Part shown: positions 9,057 to 19,915 of the stretch, one piece after another
Layout of the letters: every line of letters starts with the position of its first letter
How positions within the stretch are numbered: position 1 is the stretch's first letter
Source: Anaeromyxobacter dehalogenans 2CP-1
GTDB lineage: Bacteria; Myxococcota; Myxococcia; Myxococcales; Anaeromyxobacteraceae
DNA length: 64,000 nt
NCBI RefSeq assembly: GCF_000022145.1
Contig: NC_011891.1
Coordinates: 2,244,001 to 2,308,000, forward strand
Reading direction: 5' to 3'
Made by a program: the position numbers and the translations under genes
The notes under the pieces: generated by a model
Told to the model about the DNA's origin: nothing
The model's input: only the letters and a program-made list of their open reading frames with translations
Databases searched by the model: none

Positions 9057-9730
9057 CCGCCGGGCGGACCGCCATCGTCACCGGCGGCGGCCGCGGCATC
9101 GGCGCGGCGGTGGCGCGGGCGCTCACCGCGCGCGGCCTGCGCGTCACGGTGTTCGCCCGGACCGAGGCGCAGGTGCGCGCGGTGGTGGCGGAGGGTGGGG
9201 CGGCGCGGGCGGTGGCTGGCGACGTGCGCAGCGCGGCCGCGGTGGAGCGGCTGGTGGCCGGCCACGAGGCGGCGCTCGGACCGGTCGACGTGCTGGTGAA
9301 CGGCGCCGGGATCCTGGCCCGCGGGCTCGCCGAGCACACCGCGCCGGAGACGTTCCGCGAGGTGCTGGACGTCAACCTGGTCGGGCCGTTCCTGTGCGCG
9401 CGCGCGGCCATCCCGGGCATGAAGGCGCGGGGGAGGGGACGGATCGTGAACGTCGCCTCCATCTCCGGCACCATCGGCACCGCCGAGGCGGCCGCCTACA
9501 ACGCGTCGAAGTGGGGGCTCATCGGGCTCACCCGCTGCCTGGCGGAGGAGCTGCGCGACCACGGCGTGCAGTGCGTGGCGGTGTCGCCGGGCTCCACCGA
9601 CACCGAGATGCTGGCCCGCACGCCGTTCCCGCCGCGGATGAGCGCGGACGAGGTCGCGCGCGTGGTCGTGTTCGCGGCGCTGGACGCGCCCGACGCCATC
9701 ACCGGCGCCAACCTGGAGGTGTACGGATGA
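9053..9730 (+). CDS. Short-chain dehydrogenase/reductase
   Basis: 225 residues, classical SDR. TGGGRGIG near residue 11 binds NAD(P), NGAG marks the structural motif, and the catalytic set Ser (VASISG) and YNASK is complete. FabG-like overall, but no acyl-carrier gene is near, so the substrate is open. In an unbroken run with folE upstream and a flavin oxidase downstream (ATGA overlap), which suggests a shared pathway, possibly pteridine or hydroxyacid metabolism. Confidence 0.88.
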   Translation: MTAGRTAIVTGGGRGIGAAVARALTARGLRVTVFARTEAQVRAVVAEGGAARAVAGDVRSAAAVERLVAGHEAALGPVDVLVNGAGILARGLAEHTAPETFREVLDVNLVGPFLCARAAIPGMKARGRGRIVNVASISGTIGTAEAAAYNASKWGLIGLTRCLAEELRDHGVQCVAVSPGSTDTEMLARTPFPPRMSADEVARVVVFAALDAPDAITGANLEVYG

Positions 9731-11115
9731 CCGCCGCCCGCGACGCCGCGCTGCGCGAGCTCGAGGCCGCGTTCCCGCGCGAGCGGCTGGTGCGCGATCC
9801 CGGGCGGCTGGAGGCCTACGGGCGGGACGAGTCCGACCTGGGCGCGCGGCCGCCGGACGCGGCGGTGCTGGTGGAGTCCGCCGAGGAGATCCGCGCGATC
9901 TTCGCCATCGCGAGCCGGCACCGCGTGCCGGTGATCCCGGTCGCGGCGCGCAGCGGCAAGTCCGGCGGCGTGCTGGCGCTGCACGGCGGGATCGCCGTCT
10001 CGCTCGAGCGCATGAACCGGATCCTGGAGATCTCGCCGGAGGACCTGGTGGCGCGGGTGCAGCCGGCGGTGGTGACCGGCGTGCTCCAGGCCGAGGTGGA
10101 GCGGCACGGGCTGTTCTACCCGCCCGACCCGAACTCGCTGGAGATGTGCACCATCGGCGGGAACGTGGCGGAGAACGCCGGCGGCCCGCGCGCGCTGAAG
10201 TACGGCGTCACCCGCGAGTACGTGCTGGGCCTCACCGCCGTGCTCCCCACCGGCGAGATCCTGCGGCTGGGCAAGCGCAGCATCAAGGGCGTGGCCGGCT
10301 ACGACCTCACCGCGCTGCTGGTGGGCAGCGAGGGGACGCTCGGGATCGTGACCGAGGCGACGCTGAAGCTGCTGCCCCGCCCGCGCCACGTGGCCACCGC
10401 GCTGGTGGTGTTCGCCTCGGTGGCGGAGGCGGCGCGCGCGGTGAACGAGGTGCTGCAGGGCGGCATCCTGCCCCGCTGCCTGGAGCTGCTCGACGACGTC
10501 TCGCTGGCCGCCGCCGCGAAGACCTCGCCCTACCGCTTCCCGCCCGGCGCCGGCGCGGCGCTGCTGGTGGAGACCGACGGCAACGACGAGGAGCAGGTGT
10601 TCGCCGAGATCGTGCGGCTGGCCGAGAAGGTCCAGGTGCACGCGCAGGGCGACGTGATCGTGGCGCAGAACGAGGCGCAGCGGCGCGACGTGTGGGAGAC
10701 GCGCCGTTACCTGTCGGTGAACCTGAAGGCGCTGCACCCGCTGAAGCTCTCCGAGGACGTCGCGGTCCCGCGCTCGAGGATCCCGGAGATGATCGCGCGG
10801 GCCAAGGCGGTGGGCGGACGGCTCGGGCTCACCGTCGCGACCTACGGCCACGCCGGCGACGGGAACCTGCACTGCAACGTCCTGTTCGACCGGCCCGAGG
10901 AGCGCCCGAAGGTGGACGAGGCGGTGGCGGCCATCCTGCGCGACGCGGTGGACCTGGGGGGCACCATCACCGGCGAGCATGGCGTCGGCGTCGCCAAGCG
11001 CGACTTCCTCGAGTACGAGCAGGGCGCCGAGGTGGTCGCGCTGGAGCGCCGGCTCAAGGCCGCGTTCGACCCGCTCGGCATCCTGAACCCGGGGAAGATC
11101 TTCCCGGAGCGCTGA
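9727..11115 (+). CDS. FAD-linked oxidase, GlcD/D-lactate dehydrogenase family
   Basis: 462 residues. The N-terminal FAD_binding_4 domain (about 40-180) has the PVAARSGKSGG and IGGNVAENAGG motifs; the C-terminal FAD-oxidase domain has GHAGDGNLHCN and GGTITGEHGVG, characteristic of the glycolate oxidase subunit D / D-2-hydroxyacid dehydrogenase family. It oxidises a 2-hydroxyacid to a 2-oxoacid, here most likely D-lactate or glycolate, transferring electrons to a quinone or cytochrome. No GlcE or GlcF genes follow. Its ATG overlaps the SDR stop. Confidence 0.88.
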   Translation: MTAARDAALRELEAAFPRERLVRDPGRLEAYGRDESDLGARPPDAAVLVESAEEIRAIFAIASRHRVPVIPVAARSGKSGGVLALHGGIAVSLERMNRILEISPEDLVARVQPAVVTGVLQAEVERHGLFYPPDPNSLEMCTIGGNVAENAGGPRALKYGVTREYVLGLTAVLPTGEILRLGKRSIKGVAGYDLTALLVGSEGTLGIVTEATLKLLPRPRHVATALVVFASVAEAARAVNEVLQGGILPRCLELLDDVSLAAAAKTSPYRFPPGAGAALLVETDGNDEEQVFAEIVRLAEKVQVHAQGDVIVAQNEAQRRDVWETRRYLSVNLKALHPLKLSEDVAVPRSRIPEMIARAKAVGGRLGLTVATYGHAGDGNLHCNVLFDRPEERPKVDEAVAAILRDAVDLGGTITGEHGVGVAKRDFLEYEQGAEVVALERRLKAAFDPLGILNPGKIFPER

Positions 11116-11268
11116 CGCCATCGAGGCACGGTCGGTGCGGGCCATGCGCCGGCGATCGCGCCGCGCCGCGTGCCCCTTGGAGTCGCCGGGAGCGAGGCCC
11201 GTCGGGGTTGACCCCGCGCAAGTCGCTGAGGTGGCTCGGTTCTTTGCGCCAGATCGCCGCACCGCAGG

Positions 11269-11295
11269 TATTGGGGACGGGTCCGGTCCACAATA
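11269..11295. promoter_or_regulatory. Inverted repeat upstream of korAB promoter
   Basis: TATTGGGGAC (11269-11278) and GTCCACAATA (11286-11295) are inverted copies matching at 9 of 10 positions with a 7-base centre. It is centred about 50 bases before the -35 box, so an activator-binding site is plausible; a hairpin is the alternative. Confidence 0.45.
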
Positions 11296-11333
11296 AACCG
11301 AGTCGTTTCGCGGCGTTGGCTCATCAGGTCGGC

Positions 11334-11363
11334 TTGACAAGCCATGCCGCGGTCCGGCATAGC
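11334..11363 (+). promoter_or_regulatory. Promoter of korAB
   Basis: TTGACA at 11334-11339 and CATAGC at 11358-11363, spacer 18 bases. The predicted leader runs to 11495. Confidence 0.65.
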
Positions 11364-11381
11364 TGTGGCCCCATTTTAGAT

Positions 11382-11402
11382 CCCCGTCAGGAATTGGCGG
11401 GG
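11382..11402 (+). promoter_or_regulatory. Leader hairpin of korAB
   Basis: CCCCGTCA at 11382-11389 pairs with TGGCGGGG at 11395-11402 (one G-T pair) around a 5-base loop, about 20 bases into the predicted transcript. Confidence 0.4.
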
Positions 11403-11495
11403 CGCGCCGAGGGTACATCCAGCGGCGCGGCGGGATCCGGCAGGCGCACGCACGGTCACAGCAGGCAGGCACCTCACAGGGAGACGAAGGGCGAC

Positions 11496-13355
<1,860 letters not shown>

Positions 13356-13381
13356 GCCGCCCGGAAAGGAACGAGGAACAC

Positions 13382-14431
13382 ATGAGCACGAACGGTCAGA
13401 CGGTCACCGCGGCGCTGCCGGTCTACACCAAGAAGGACTTCGAGTCGGGCGTCGATCCGCGCTGGTGCCCGGGCTGCGGCGACTACTCCATCATCAACCA
13501 GATCCAGAAGACGCTGCCCTCGGTCGGCGTGAAGCGCGAGAACATCGTCTTCGTGTCCGGCATCGGCTGCAGCTCGCGCTTCCCGTACTACATGAACAAC
13601 TACGGGATGCACACGCTGCACGGCCGCGCGCCGTCCTTCGCCTCGGGGCTGAAGGTCTCCCGGCCCGAGCTGCAGGTGTGGATCATGACCGGCGACGGCG
13701 ACGCGCTCGCCATCGGCGGCAACCACTTCATCCACGCGATGCGGCGCAACCTGGACATGAAGCTGGTCATGTTCAACAACCGCATCTACGGCCTGACCAA
13801 GGGTCAGGTCTCGCCGACGTCGGAGCTGCACAAGAAGACCAAGTCCACGCCGGACGGCTCGCCGGACTACCCGTTCAACCCGCCGCTGCTCGCGCTCGGC
13901 GCCGGGGCGACGTTCGTGGCGCGCGCCATCGACGTGGAGGGCGTGCACATGGGCGGCGTGCTGAAGGCGGCGGCCGAGCACAAGGGCAGCACGTTCGTCG
14001 AGGTCTTCCAGAACTGCCCGGTGTTCAACGACGGCGCCTACACCTTCATCACCGAGAAGGCGAACAAGGCCGAGGCGCAGCTCCGCATGGAGCAGGGCAA
14101 GCCGCTCCTGTTCGGCAAGGACAACAAGAAGGGCATCCGCATCAACCACCAGCGCGGCGAGCTCGAGGTCGTCGTCCTCGGCGAGAACGGCGTCACCGAG
14201 AAGGACATCCTGGTGCACGACGCGACCCGCGAGGATCCGACCATCGCGTTCATGCTGGCGGGCCTGGCGGACAAGGCCGGGTTCCCGACGCCCATCGGCA
14301 TCTTCCGCAACGTCCAGAAGGCCACCTGCGAGGAGATGACCTGGGAGATGATCGACGCCGCCAAGGCGAAGCCGGGCGCGGGGCAGCTCGGCAAGCTGCT
14401 CGCCGGCAACGACACCTGGACCATCAAGTAG
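13382..14431 (+). CDS. korB: 2-oxoacid:ferredoxin oxidoreductase beta subunit
   Basis: 349 residues. Binds thiamine diphosphate through GDGDALAIGGNH and carries the four cysteines expected for the single [4Fe-4S] cluster of this family: C-x2-C in RWCPGCG, one in GIGCSSR and one in QNCPVF. Works with the fused KorA encoded immediately upstream. No ferredoxin-like delta subunit is attached to this pair, in contrast to the second set at 14783-17681. Followed by a strong terminator. Confidence 0.93.
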   Translation: MSTNGQTVTAALPVYTKKDFESGVDPRWCPGCGDYSIINQIQKTLPSVGVKRENIVFVSGIGCSSRFPYYMNNYGMHTLHGRAPSFASGLKVSRPELQVWIMTGDGDALAIGGNHFIHAMRRNLDMKLVMFNNRIYGLTKGQVSPTSELHKKTKSTPDGSPDYPFNPPLLALGAGATFVARAIDVEGVHMGGVLKAAAEHKGSTFVEVFQNCPVFNDGAYTFITEKANKAEAQLRMEQGKPLLFGKDNKKGIRINHQRGELEVVVLGENGVTEKDILVHDATREDPTIAFMLAGLADKAGFPTPIGIFRNVQKATCEEMTWEMIDAAKAKPGAGQLGKLLAGNDTWTIK

Positions 14432-14462
14432 GCCAGGGCCGACCCGATCCGTGGAACGAGGA

Positions 14463-14488
14463 GGCCGGCGCCCGCCCGGGCGCCGGCC
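14463..14488 (+). terminator. Terminator after korAB
   Basis: GGCCGGCGCCCG at 14463-14474 and its perfect complement at 14477-14488 form a 12-base-pair GC stem. Only TT follows, so termination may need Rho or rely on stem strength. Confidence 0.65.
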
Positions 14489-14731
14489 TTCGTGCGTCCG
14501 GCGCCCGCGCGCGCCGCGGCGGACGTGGACCGATCCGGTGCACGAAGCCGCGCGGCGAAAAGCGCTGTATCCGCGGCGGCGAGCGGGCGGCGCGGGCCGC
14601 CGTCGTTCACGGTGGGTGAGCGCGCCGGAAAATCGATTGAATGGGTGCATTTTGTCCGAGATTCGCGGAAATCGTCGGGAATTTGCCAAAGATTGATCGC
14701 GGTCCAATGACGGCACGCCCCGGTCTGGTAC

Positions 14732-14743
14732 GAGAGCGCTCTC
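14732..14743. promoter_or_regulatory. Perfect palindrome upstream of korD
   Basis: GAGAGCGCTCTC is a 12-base perfect palindrome, placed where an operator or start-site element would lie for korDABC. Confidence 0.4.
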
Positions 14744-14782
14744 TCTCAAACGCCCGGCCGACCGGGCACCGAGGACCGGAGC

Positions 14783-15052
14783 ATGAGTGCGACTTCGCCT
14801 GCCGCGAAGAAGGACAAGAAGTTTCGCGGCGTCGTGGTGATCAACCGCGAGACTTGCAAGGGGTGCGCGTTCTGCGTGGAGTTCTGCCCGCTGGGCGCGC
14901 TCGAGCTGGAGAGCGACTACAACGCCAAGGGCTACCACCCGCCGTTCCTGGCGAAGCCGGAGCTGTGCAACGGCTGCGACATGTGCGGTCACTTCTGCCC
15001 CGATTTCTCGATCTACGGCTACCGCGAGAAGCTCGAGCAGGTTGCGGCCTAG
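14783..15052 (+). CDS. korD: 2-oxoacid:ferredoxin oxidoreductase delta subunit (2x[4Fe-4S] ferredoxin)
   Basis: 89 residues with two complete cluster motifs, CKGCAFCVEFCP and CNGCDMCGHFCP, each C-x2-C-x2-C-x3-C. It carries electrons from the alpha-beta active site to external ferredoxin. First gene of a korDABC order with 15 bases to korA. The N-terminal 20 residues are Ser/Lys-rich without known role. Confidence 0.92.
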   Translation: MSATSPAAKKDKKFRGVVVINRETCKGCAFCVEFCPLGALELESDYNAKGYHPPFLAKPELCNGCDMCGHFCPDFSIYGYREKLEQVAA

Positions 15053-15067
15053 GAGGCCCGAAGAGAC

Positions 15068-16234
15068 ATGTCCAACGCGAACTCGTCCGGCACCCTCACC
15101 GGCAGCCACTACCTGGACGGCGACCACGCCTGCAGCGAGGGCGCCATCGCCGCCGGCTGCCGCTTCGCCTCCGGCTACCCCATCACGCCCTCGACCGAGG
15201 TGGTCGAGCGCCTCTCCGCGCGCTTCCCCCGCGTGGGCGGCCGCTTCATCCAGCTCGAGGACGAGCTGGGCGCCTCCATCGCGCTGCTCGGCGCGGTCTG
15301 GGGCGGCGCCAAGGCCTGCACCGTCACCTCCGGCCCGGGCTTCTCGCTGATGATGGAGCACATCGGCTACGCCGCCATCACCGAGACCCCCTGCGTCTAC
15401 ATCAACGTGCAGCGCGCCGGCCCGTCCACCGGCCTGCCCACGCAGCCGGCCCAGGGCGACATGATGCAGGCCCGCTTCGGCTCGCACGGCGACTACCGCC
15501 TCATCGCGCTCTGCCCGAACTCCCCGCAGGAGTGCTTCGACCTCACCGTCGAGGCGTTCAACCTGGCCGAGGAGTTCCGCGTCCCGGTGCTGGTGATGCT
15601 CGACGAGGTGGTCGGGCACATGACCGAGAAGGTGGTCATCCCGCCCGCCGAGCAGATCAAGGTCAGCGAGCGCCGCTACACCAAGAAGAAGCCGGGCGAG
15701 GGCTTCAAGCTGTTCGAGGCCCAGAACGGCAGCATGGTCCCGGAGATGGTGAAGGCGGGCGACGGCTACCGGATCCACGTGACCGGCCTCACCCACGACG
15801 AGCGCGGCTACCCGGCCATGAACGTGCCGACGCACGAGAAGATGCAGCTCCGGCTGCAGGACAAGATCGTCGAGAACGCCGATCGCATCGTGCGCTGGGA
15901 GGAGAAGGACCTCGACGGCGCCGACGTGGTGGTGGTGAGCTTCGGCATCACCTCCCGCGTGGCGGAGCGCGCCATCAAGGCGGCGCGCGAGCAGGGCGTC
16001 AAGGTCGGCTCGTTCCGGCTCATCACCGCCTGGCCGTTCCCCGAGAAGCAGATCGCGGAGCTGTCGAAGAAGGTGAAGGCGTTCGTCGTGCCCGAGCTCA
16101 ACCTCGGCCAGATGGCCCTCGAGGTGGAGCGGGTGGTGGCGGGCCGCACCAAGGTCGTGCCGGTGCCGCACGTCGGCGGCACGGTCCACAACCCCGAGAC
16201 CATCCTGAACAAGATCCTGGAGTCCGTGCGATGA
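15068..16234 (+). CDS. korA: 2-oxoacid:ferredoxin oxidoreductase alpha subunit
   Basis: 388 residues, lacking the fused gamma domain of the korA at 11496. GYPITPSTEVVERL and RAGPSTGLPT are the family motifs for the pyrimidine-binding region; the C-terminal half (VVVVSFGITSRVAERAI) is the transketolase-C-like domain. Partner genes are korD upstream and korB and korC downstream. Likely a 2-oxoglutarate or branched 2-oxoacid enzyme; the sequence alone does not fix the substrate. The korB ATG overlaps its stop by 4 bases. Confidence 0.9.
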   Translation: MSNANSSGTLTGSHYLDGDHACSEGAIAAGCRFASGYPITPSTEVVERLSARFPRVGGRFIQLEDELGASIALLGAVWGGAKACTVTSGPGFSLMMEHIGYAAITETPCVYINVQRAGPSTGLPTQPAQGDMMQARFGSHGDYRLIALCPNSPQECFDLTVEAFNLAEEFRVPVLVMLDEVVGHMTEKVVIPPAEQIKVSERRYTKKKPGEGFKLFEAQNGSMVPEMVKAGDGYRIHVTGLTHDERGYPAMNVPTHEKMQLRLQDKIVENADRIVRWEEKDLDGADVVVVSFGITSRVAERAIKAAREQGVKVGSFRLITAWPFPEKQIAELSKKVKAFVVPELNLGQMALEVERVVAGRTKVVPVPHVGGTVHNPETILNKILESVR

Positions 16235-17109
16235 GCGAGCCTGTCAAGCCCAACCCGACCTCGAAGTACCTCCGGACCGAGCGGCTGCCGTCCATCTGGT
16301 GCCCCGGCTGCGGCATCGGCACCACGGTGAACTGCTTCACCCGCGCGCTCGACGGCTCCGGCTTCGACCTCGACAAGGTCGCCATCGTCTCCGGCATCGG
16401 CTGCACCGGCCGCGTGGCGGGCTACCTGAACCTCGACTCGTTCCACACCACGCACGGCCGCGCCATCCCGTTCGCGACCGGCCTGCAGATGGCGAACCCG
16501 GACCTGAAGGTGGTGGTCTACTCCGGCGACGGCGACCTGTCGGCCATCGGCGGCAACCACCTCATCCACGCCGCCCGCCGCAACGTGGACATGCTGGTCG
16601 TGTGCGTGAACAACTTCACGTACGGCATGACCGGCGGCCAGGTCACGCCCACCACGTTCCAGACCGCGGTGGCCTCCACCACGCCGTACGGCGCCTACGA
16701 GGAGACGTTCAACCTGCCGCGCCTGGTGGACTCCTGCGGTGGGGTCTACGTGGCGCGCTGGACCTCCTACCACGTGAAGCAGCTCGCCAAGTCGATGGGC
16801 GAGGCCCTCAACAAGAAGGGCTTCCGCTTCATCGAGATCCTCTCGCCCTGCCCGACGCTCTACCTGCGCCGCAACAAGCTCGGCGAGGGGCTCGACGAGA
16901 TGAAGTTCTACAAGGAGAAGAGCGTCATCAAGAACGGCGCGCCCACCACCGAGACCGACCTCGACTACCGCAAGGAGATCGTCGTCGGGACCTTCGTGAA
17001 CCGTGAGCGCCCCACCAACGTCGAGGCGATGGAGGCCCGCATGAGCGAGGTCCTCGGCGCCAAGTACGTTCCCTACGAGTCCCCCGGCAAGAAGCCGGCC
17101 TGGGCGTGA
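16231..17109 (+). CDS. korB: 2-oxoacid:ferredoxin oxidoreductase beta subunit
   Basis: 292 residues. Thiamine diphosphate motif GDGDLSAIGGNHLIHAARRN, cluster cysteines in IWCPGCG, GIGCTGR and LSPCPTLY. The ATG at 16231 overlaps the korA stop (ATGA). About 57 residues shorter than the KorB encoded at 13382 and clearly divergent from it, so the two sets are not a recent duplication. Confidence 0.92.
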   Translation: MSEPVKPNPTSKYLRTERLPSIWCPGCGIGTTVNCFTRALDGSGFDLDKVAIVSGIGCTGRVAGYLNLDSFHTTHGRAIPFATGLQMANPDLKVVVYSGDGDLSAIGGNHLIHAARRNVDMLVVCVNNFTYGMTGGQVTPTTFQTAVASTTPYGAYEETFNLPRLVDSCGGVYVARWTSYHVKQLAKSMGEALNKKGFRFIEILSPCPTLYLRRNKLGEGLDEMKFYKEKSVIKNGAPTTETDLDYRKEIVVGTFVNRERPTNVEAMEARMSEVLGAKYVPYESPGKKPAWA

Positions 17110-17123
17110 GCGGGAGAGACGAC

Positions 17124-17681
17124 ATGGGTCCCACGGAGATCAAGATCGGCGGGCTGGGCGGCCAGGGCGTCATCCTGGGCGGCATCATCATCGGGAAGGC
17201 CGCCGCGCTGTTCGACGACAAGCACTCCTGCCTGACGCAGGCGTTCGGCCCCGAGGCGCGCGGGTCGGCCTGCAGCGCGCAGGTGGTGGTGGACGCGGAG
17301 CCGATCCTCTACCCGTACGTCCACAACCCGCACCTCATGGTGGCGATGTCCCAGGACGCGTTCGCCAAGTTCTCGCCCGAGCTGCGCAAGGACGGGACGC
17401 TCATCATCGAGGAGGACCTGGTGAAGCCCACCGGGCTGCCCTCGACGGTGAAGGTGTACGCCGTGCCGGCCACGCGCATCGCGGAGGAGCTGGGCAAGAA
17501 GATGGTGCTGAACATCGTGATGGTGGGCTTCTTCACTGCCATCACCGGGCTCGTCTCCGAGCGGGCCGCCCGCGAGGCGGTGAAGGACTCGGTCCCGCCT
17601 GCCACCATCGACCTCAACATGAAGGCGTTCGAGCGCGGCTTCGCCTACGGCAAGCAGCTGCTCGCCGGCCCCAGGAACTAG
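17124..17681 (+). CDS. korC: 2-oxoacid:ferredoxin oxidoreductase gamma subunit
   Basis: 185 residues from the ATG at 17124, chosen over an in-frame GTG at 17106 because GGGAGAG sits at proper spacing before it. GGLGGQGVILGG opens the gamma fold and FGPEARGS is the second family motif. Completes the korDABC complex. An efficient terminator follows directly. Confidence 0.9.
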   Translation: MGPTEIKIGGLGGQGVILGGIIIGKAAALFDDKHSCLTQAFGPEARGSACSAQVVVDAEPILYPYVHNPHLMVAMSQDAFAKFSPELRKDGTLIIEEDLVKPTGLPSTVKVYAVPATRIAEELGKKMVLNIVMVGFFTAITGLVSERAAREAVKDSVPPATIDLNMKAFERGFAYGKQLLAGPRN

Positions 17682-17702
17682 GGGACGCCTCCGCCGCACC
17701 GG

Positions 17703-17737
17703 CGCGCCGGGCCTTCGCGGGCCCGGCGCGTTCCTTT
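17703..17737 (+). terminator. Rho-independent terminator after korDABC
   Basis: CGCGCCGGGCC (17703-17713) pairs perfectly with 17720-17730 over a 6-base loop and is followed by TTCCTTTT. It also abuts the stop of the convergent TPR gene. Confidence 0.85.
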
Positions 17738-18550
17738 TCAGCGGCCCGCGGTCGCGGCCGCGGCGCACGCCGTCGCGCCGCGCAGGCTCGTCCGGCACGC
17801 CTCCAGCCCGGGCGCGGCCTCGAGGCACCGGGCGCAGGCGACCACCGCCTCGCCGCAGCGGTCCAGCCGCACCAGGGCATTGCAGAGCCCGTGCAGCGCC
17901 TCGGGGTACGCGGGGGCGAGCTCGGCGGCGCGCCGGTAGCCGCGCTCCGCCGCCGCCCACCGCGCCTCCAGGTAGTCCACGAGCGCGAGCTCGTGGTGCG
18001 CGGATGCGCGTCCGGGGTCGGTCTCGAGCAGGTGCAGGAGCTCCCGCCGCGCGGCGGCCAGCCCGGCGGCGCGGTCCGCGCCCGGCGCGAGCGCCCGCCG
18101 GAGCAGCGCGCGCGCCAGGTTCTGGCGCGCGTCGGCGAGGTCCGGGTCGAGCCGCAGCGCCTCCCGCAGCGCGCCCTCGGCCGCCCGCGCGTCGCCCCCG
18201 GCGAGCAGCGCCTCGCCCAGGTTGGCGTGGGCCTCCGGGAAGTCGGAGCGCAGCCGCAGGGCCCGCTCCAGGCGCCGCCGCGCCTCGGGCAGGTCGCCGC
18301 GAACGCGCGCCACCACCGCCAGCCCGTTCTCGGCCTCCGGAAAATCGGGGTCGAACGCGAGCGCGTGCTCGAACGCCACCTCGGCGCGCTCGGGATCGCC
18401 GTCCGCGAGGTGGCGGTACCCGCGCTCGACCTCCTCGGCGGCGCGGGGGTGGAGGCGCGGCACGGCGGCGCAGGCGGAGGCGAGCAGCGCCGCGGCGAGG
18501 GCGGCGCCCAGGGCGGGACGGTCGCTGCGGCGCAGGGGAGGGGTGGGCAT
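17738..18550 (-). CDS. TPR lipoprotein
   Basis: 270 residues from the ATG at 18550, behind CAGGGGAC. Residues 1-27 are a signal peptide ending in a lipobox (ALLASAC), so the protein is probably anchored to a membrane facing the periplasm. The mature part consists of tetratricopeptide repeats from about residue 35 (ERGYRHLADGDPERAEVAFEHAL; NLGEALLAGGDARAAEGALREAL and similar). The last 40 residues are Cys-containing (CGEAVVACARCLE...). A scaffolding role is likely; no partner is evident. Convergent with korC. Confidence 0.85.
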   Translation of the reverse strand: MPTPPLRRSDRPALGAALAAALLASACAAVPRLHPRAAEEVERGYRHLADGDPERAEVAFEHALAFDPDFPEAENGLAVVARVRGDLPEARRRLERALRLRSDFPEAHANLGEALLAGGDARAAEGALREALRLDPDLADARQNLARALLRRALAPGADRAAGLAAARRELLHLLETDPGRASAHHELALVDYLEARWAAAERGYRRAAELAPAYPEALHGLCNALVRLDRCGEAVVACARCLEAAPGLEACRTSLRGATACAAAATAGR

Positions 18551-18679
18551 GCCCGCGTCCCCTGCGCCCCCCGTGCCGGCGCAGCACCCTGCGTGAACGG
18601 CCGCCGCGCGCGTCCCGCCCGCGCGGGACGGGTCCGCGGGGCGGCCGGGGCGTCCGTCGCTCGCCCCGGGTTGCGCCAA

Positions 18680-18708
18680 TTGACACTATATCGACGGTCA
18701 CATACGTT
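18680..18708 (+). promoter_or_regulatory. Promoter of the ribbon-helix-helix gene
   Basis: TTGACA at 18680-18685 and TACGTT at 18703-18708 with a 17-base spacer, about 38 bases before the ATG. TGAC and GTCA arms (18681-18684 and 18697-18700) flank the spacer and could be a self-repression site. Confidence 0.6.
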
Positions 18709-18746
18709 CGCGCCGCGTAGGCAGCCGTCCCCGAGGGTTCGCTCCC

Positions 18747-18941
18747 ATGGCGCGAAAGAAGATCTCCACGACGGTCTACATCACCCCGGAGCAGGACGAG
18801 CGGCTGAAGCTGCTCCACGCCCGCACCAAGGTGCCGGTCGCCGAGTACATCCGGCAGGGCATCGACCTCGTGCTGGAGAAGTACCGCGGGGCCCTGCCCG
18901 GCCAGCTGACGCTCGAGGACGTGGGCGAGGCGAAGAAATAG
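18747..18941 (+). CDS. Ribbon-helix-helix DNA-binding protein
   Basis: 64 residues. KISTTVYITPEQDERLKLL is a typical beta-strand/helix start of a CopG/Arc-type fold, followed by the second helix AEYIRQGIDLVLEKY. Such proteins bind DNA as dimers and often regulate their own operon. It is 12 bases upstream of the UDP-sugar decarboxylase gene, so control of nucleotide-sugar synthesis is the natural guess. No toxin gene is adjacent, which argues against a toxin-antitoxin role. Confidence 0.82.
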   Translation: MARKKISTTVYITPEQDERLKLLHARTKVPVAEYIRQGIDLVLEKYRGALPGQLTLEDVGEAKK

Positions 18942-18953
18942 ATTGCGAGCGGC

Positions 18954-19892
<939 letters not shown>

Positions 19893-19915
19893 CCGGCGAG
19901 GGCGGGGGACACACC

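Larger units (their letters stand above)
11116..11495. other. Intergenic region upstream of korAB
   Basis: 380 bases without a credible gene. It holds an imperfect 10-7-10 inverted repeat (11269-11295), a sigma-70-type promoter (11334-11363) and a leader of about 125 bases containing a hairpin (11382-11402). The first 150 bases show only short local inverted repeats. Confidence 0.7.
14432..14782. other. Intergenic region between the two oxidoreductase sets
   Basis: 351 bases. After the terminator at 14463-14488 there is a GC-rich hairpin near 14586-14601, then an unusually A/T-rich stretch (about 14628-14705) likely to hold the korDABC promoter, though no consensus pair stands out. A perfect palindrome lies at 14732-14743, 40 bases before the first start codon. 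Confidence 0.6.

Noticed and set aside
11116-11333. Hidden small gene between the flavin oxidase and korAB
   Set aside because: The frame running through into korA has no start with a ribosome site and no protein-like composition before 11496.
14715-14740. Sigma-54 promoter at GGCACG before korD
   Set aside because: The -12 GC element is missing at the required distance.
18747-18941. Antitoxin of a toxin-antitoxin pair
   Set aside because: The neighbouring gene is a metabolic SDR enzyme, not a toxin.
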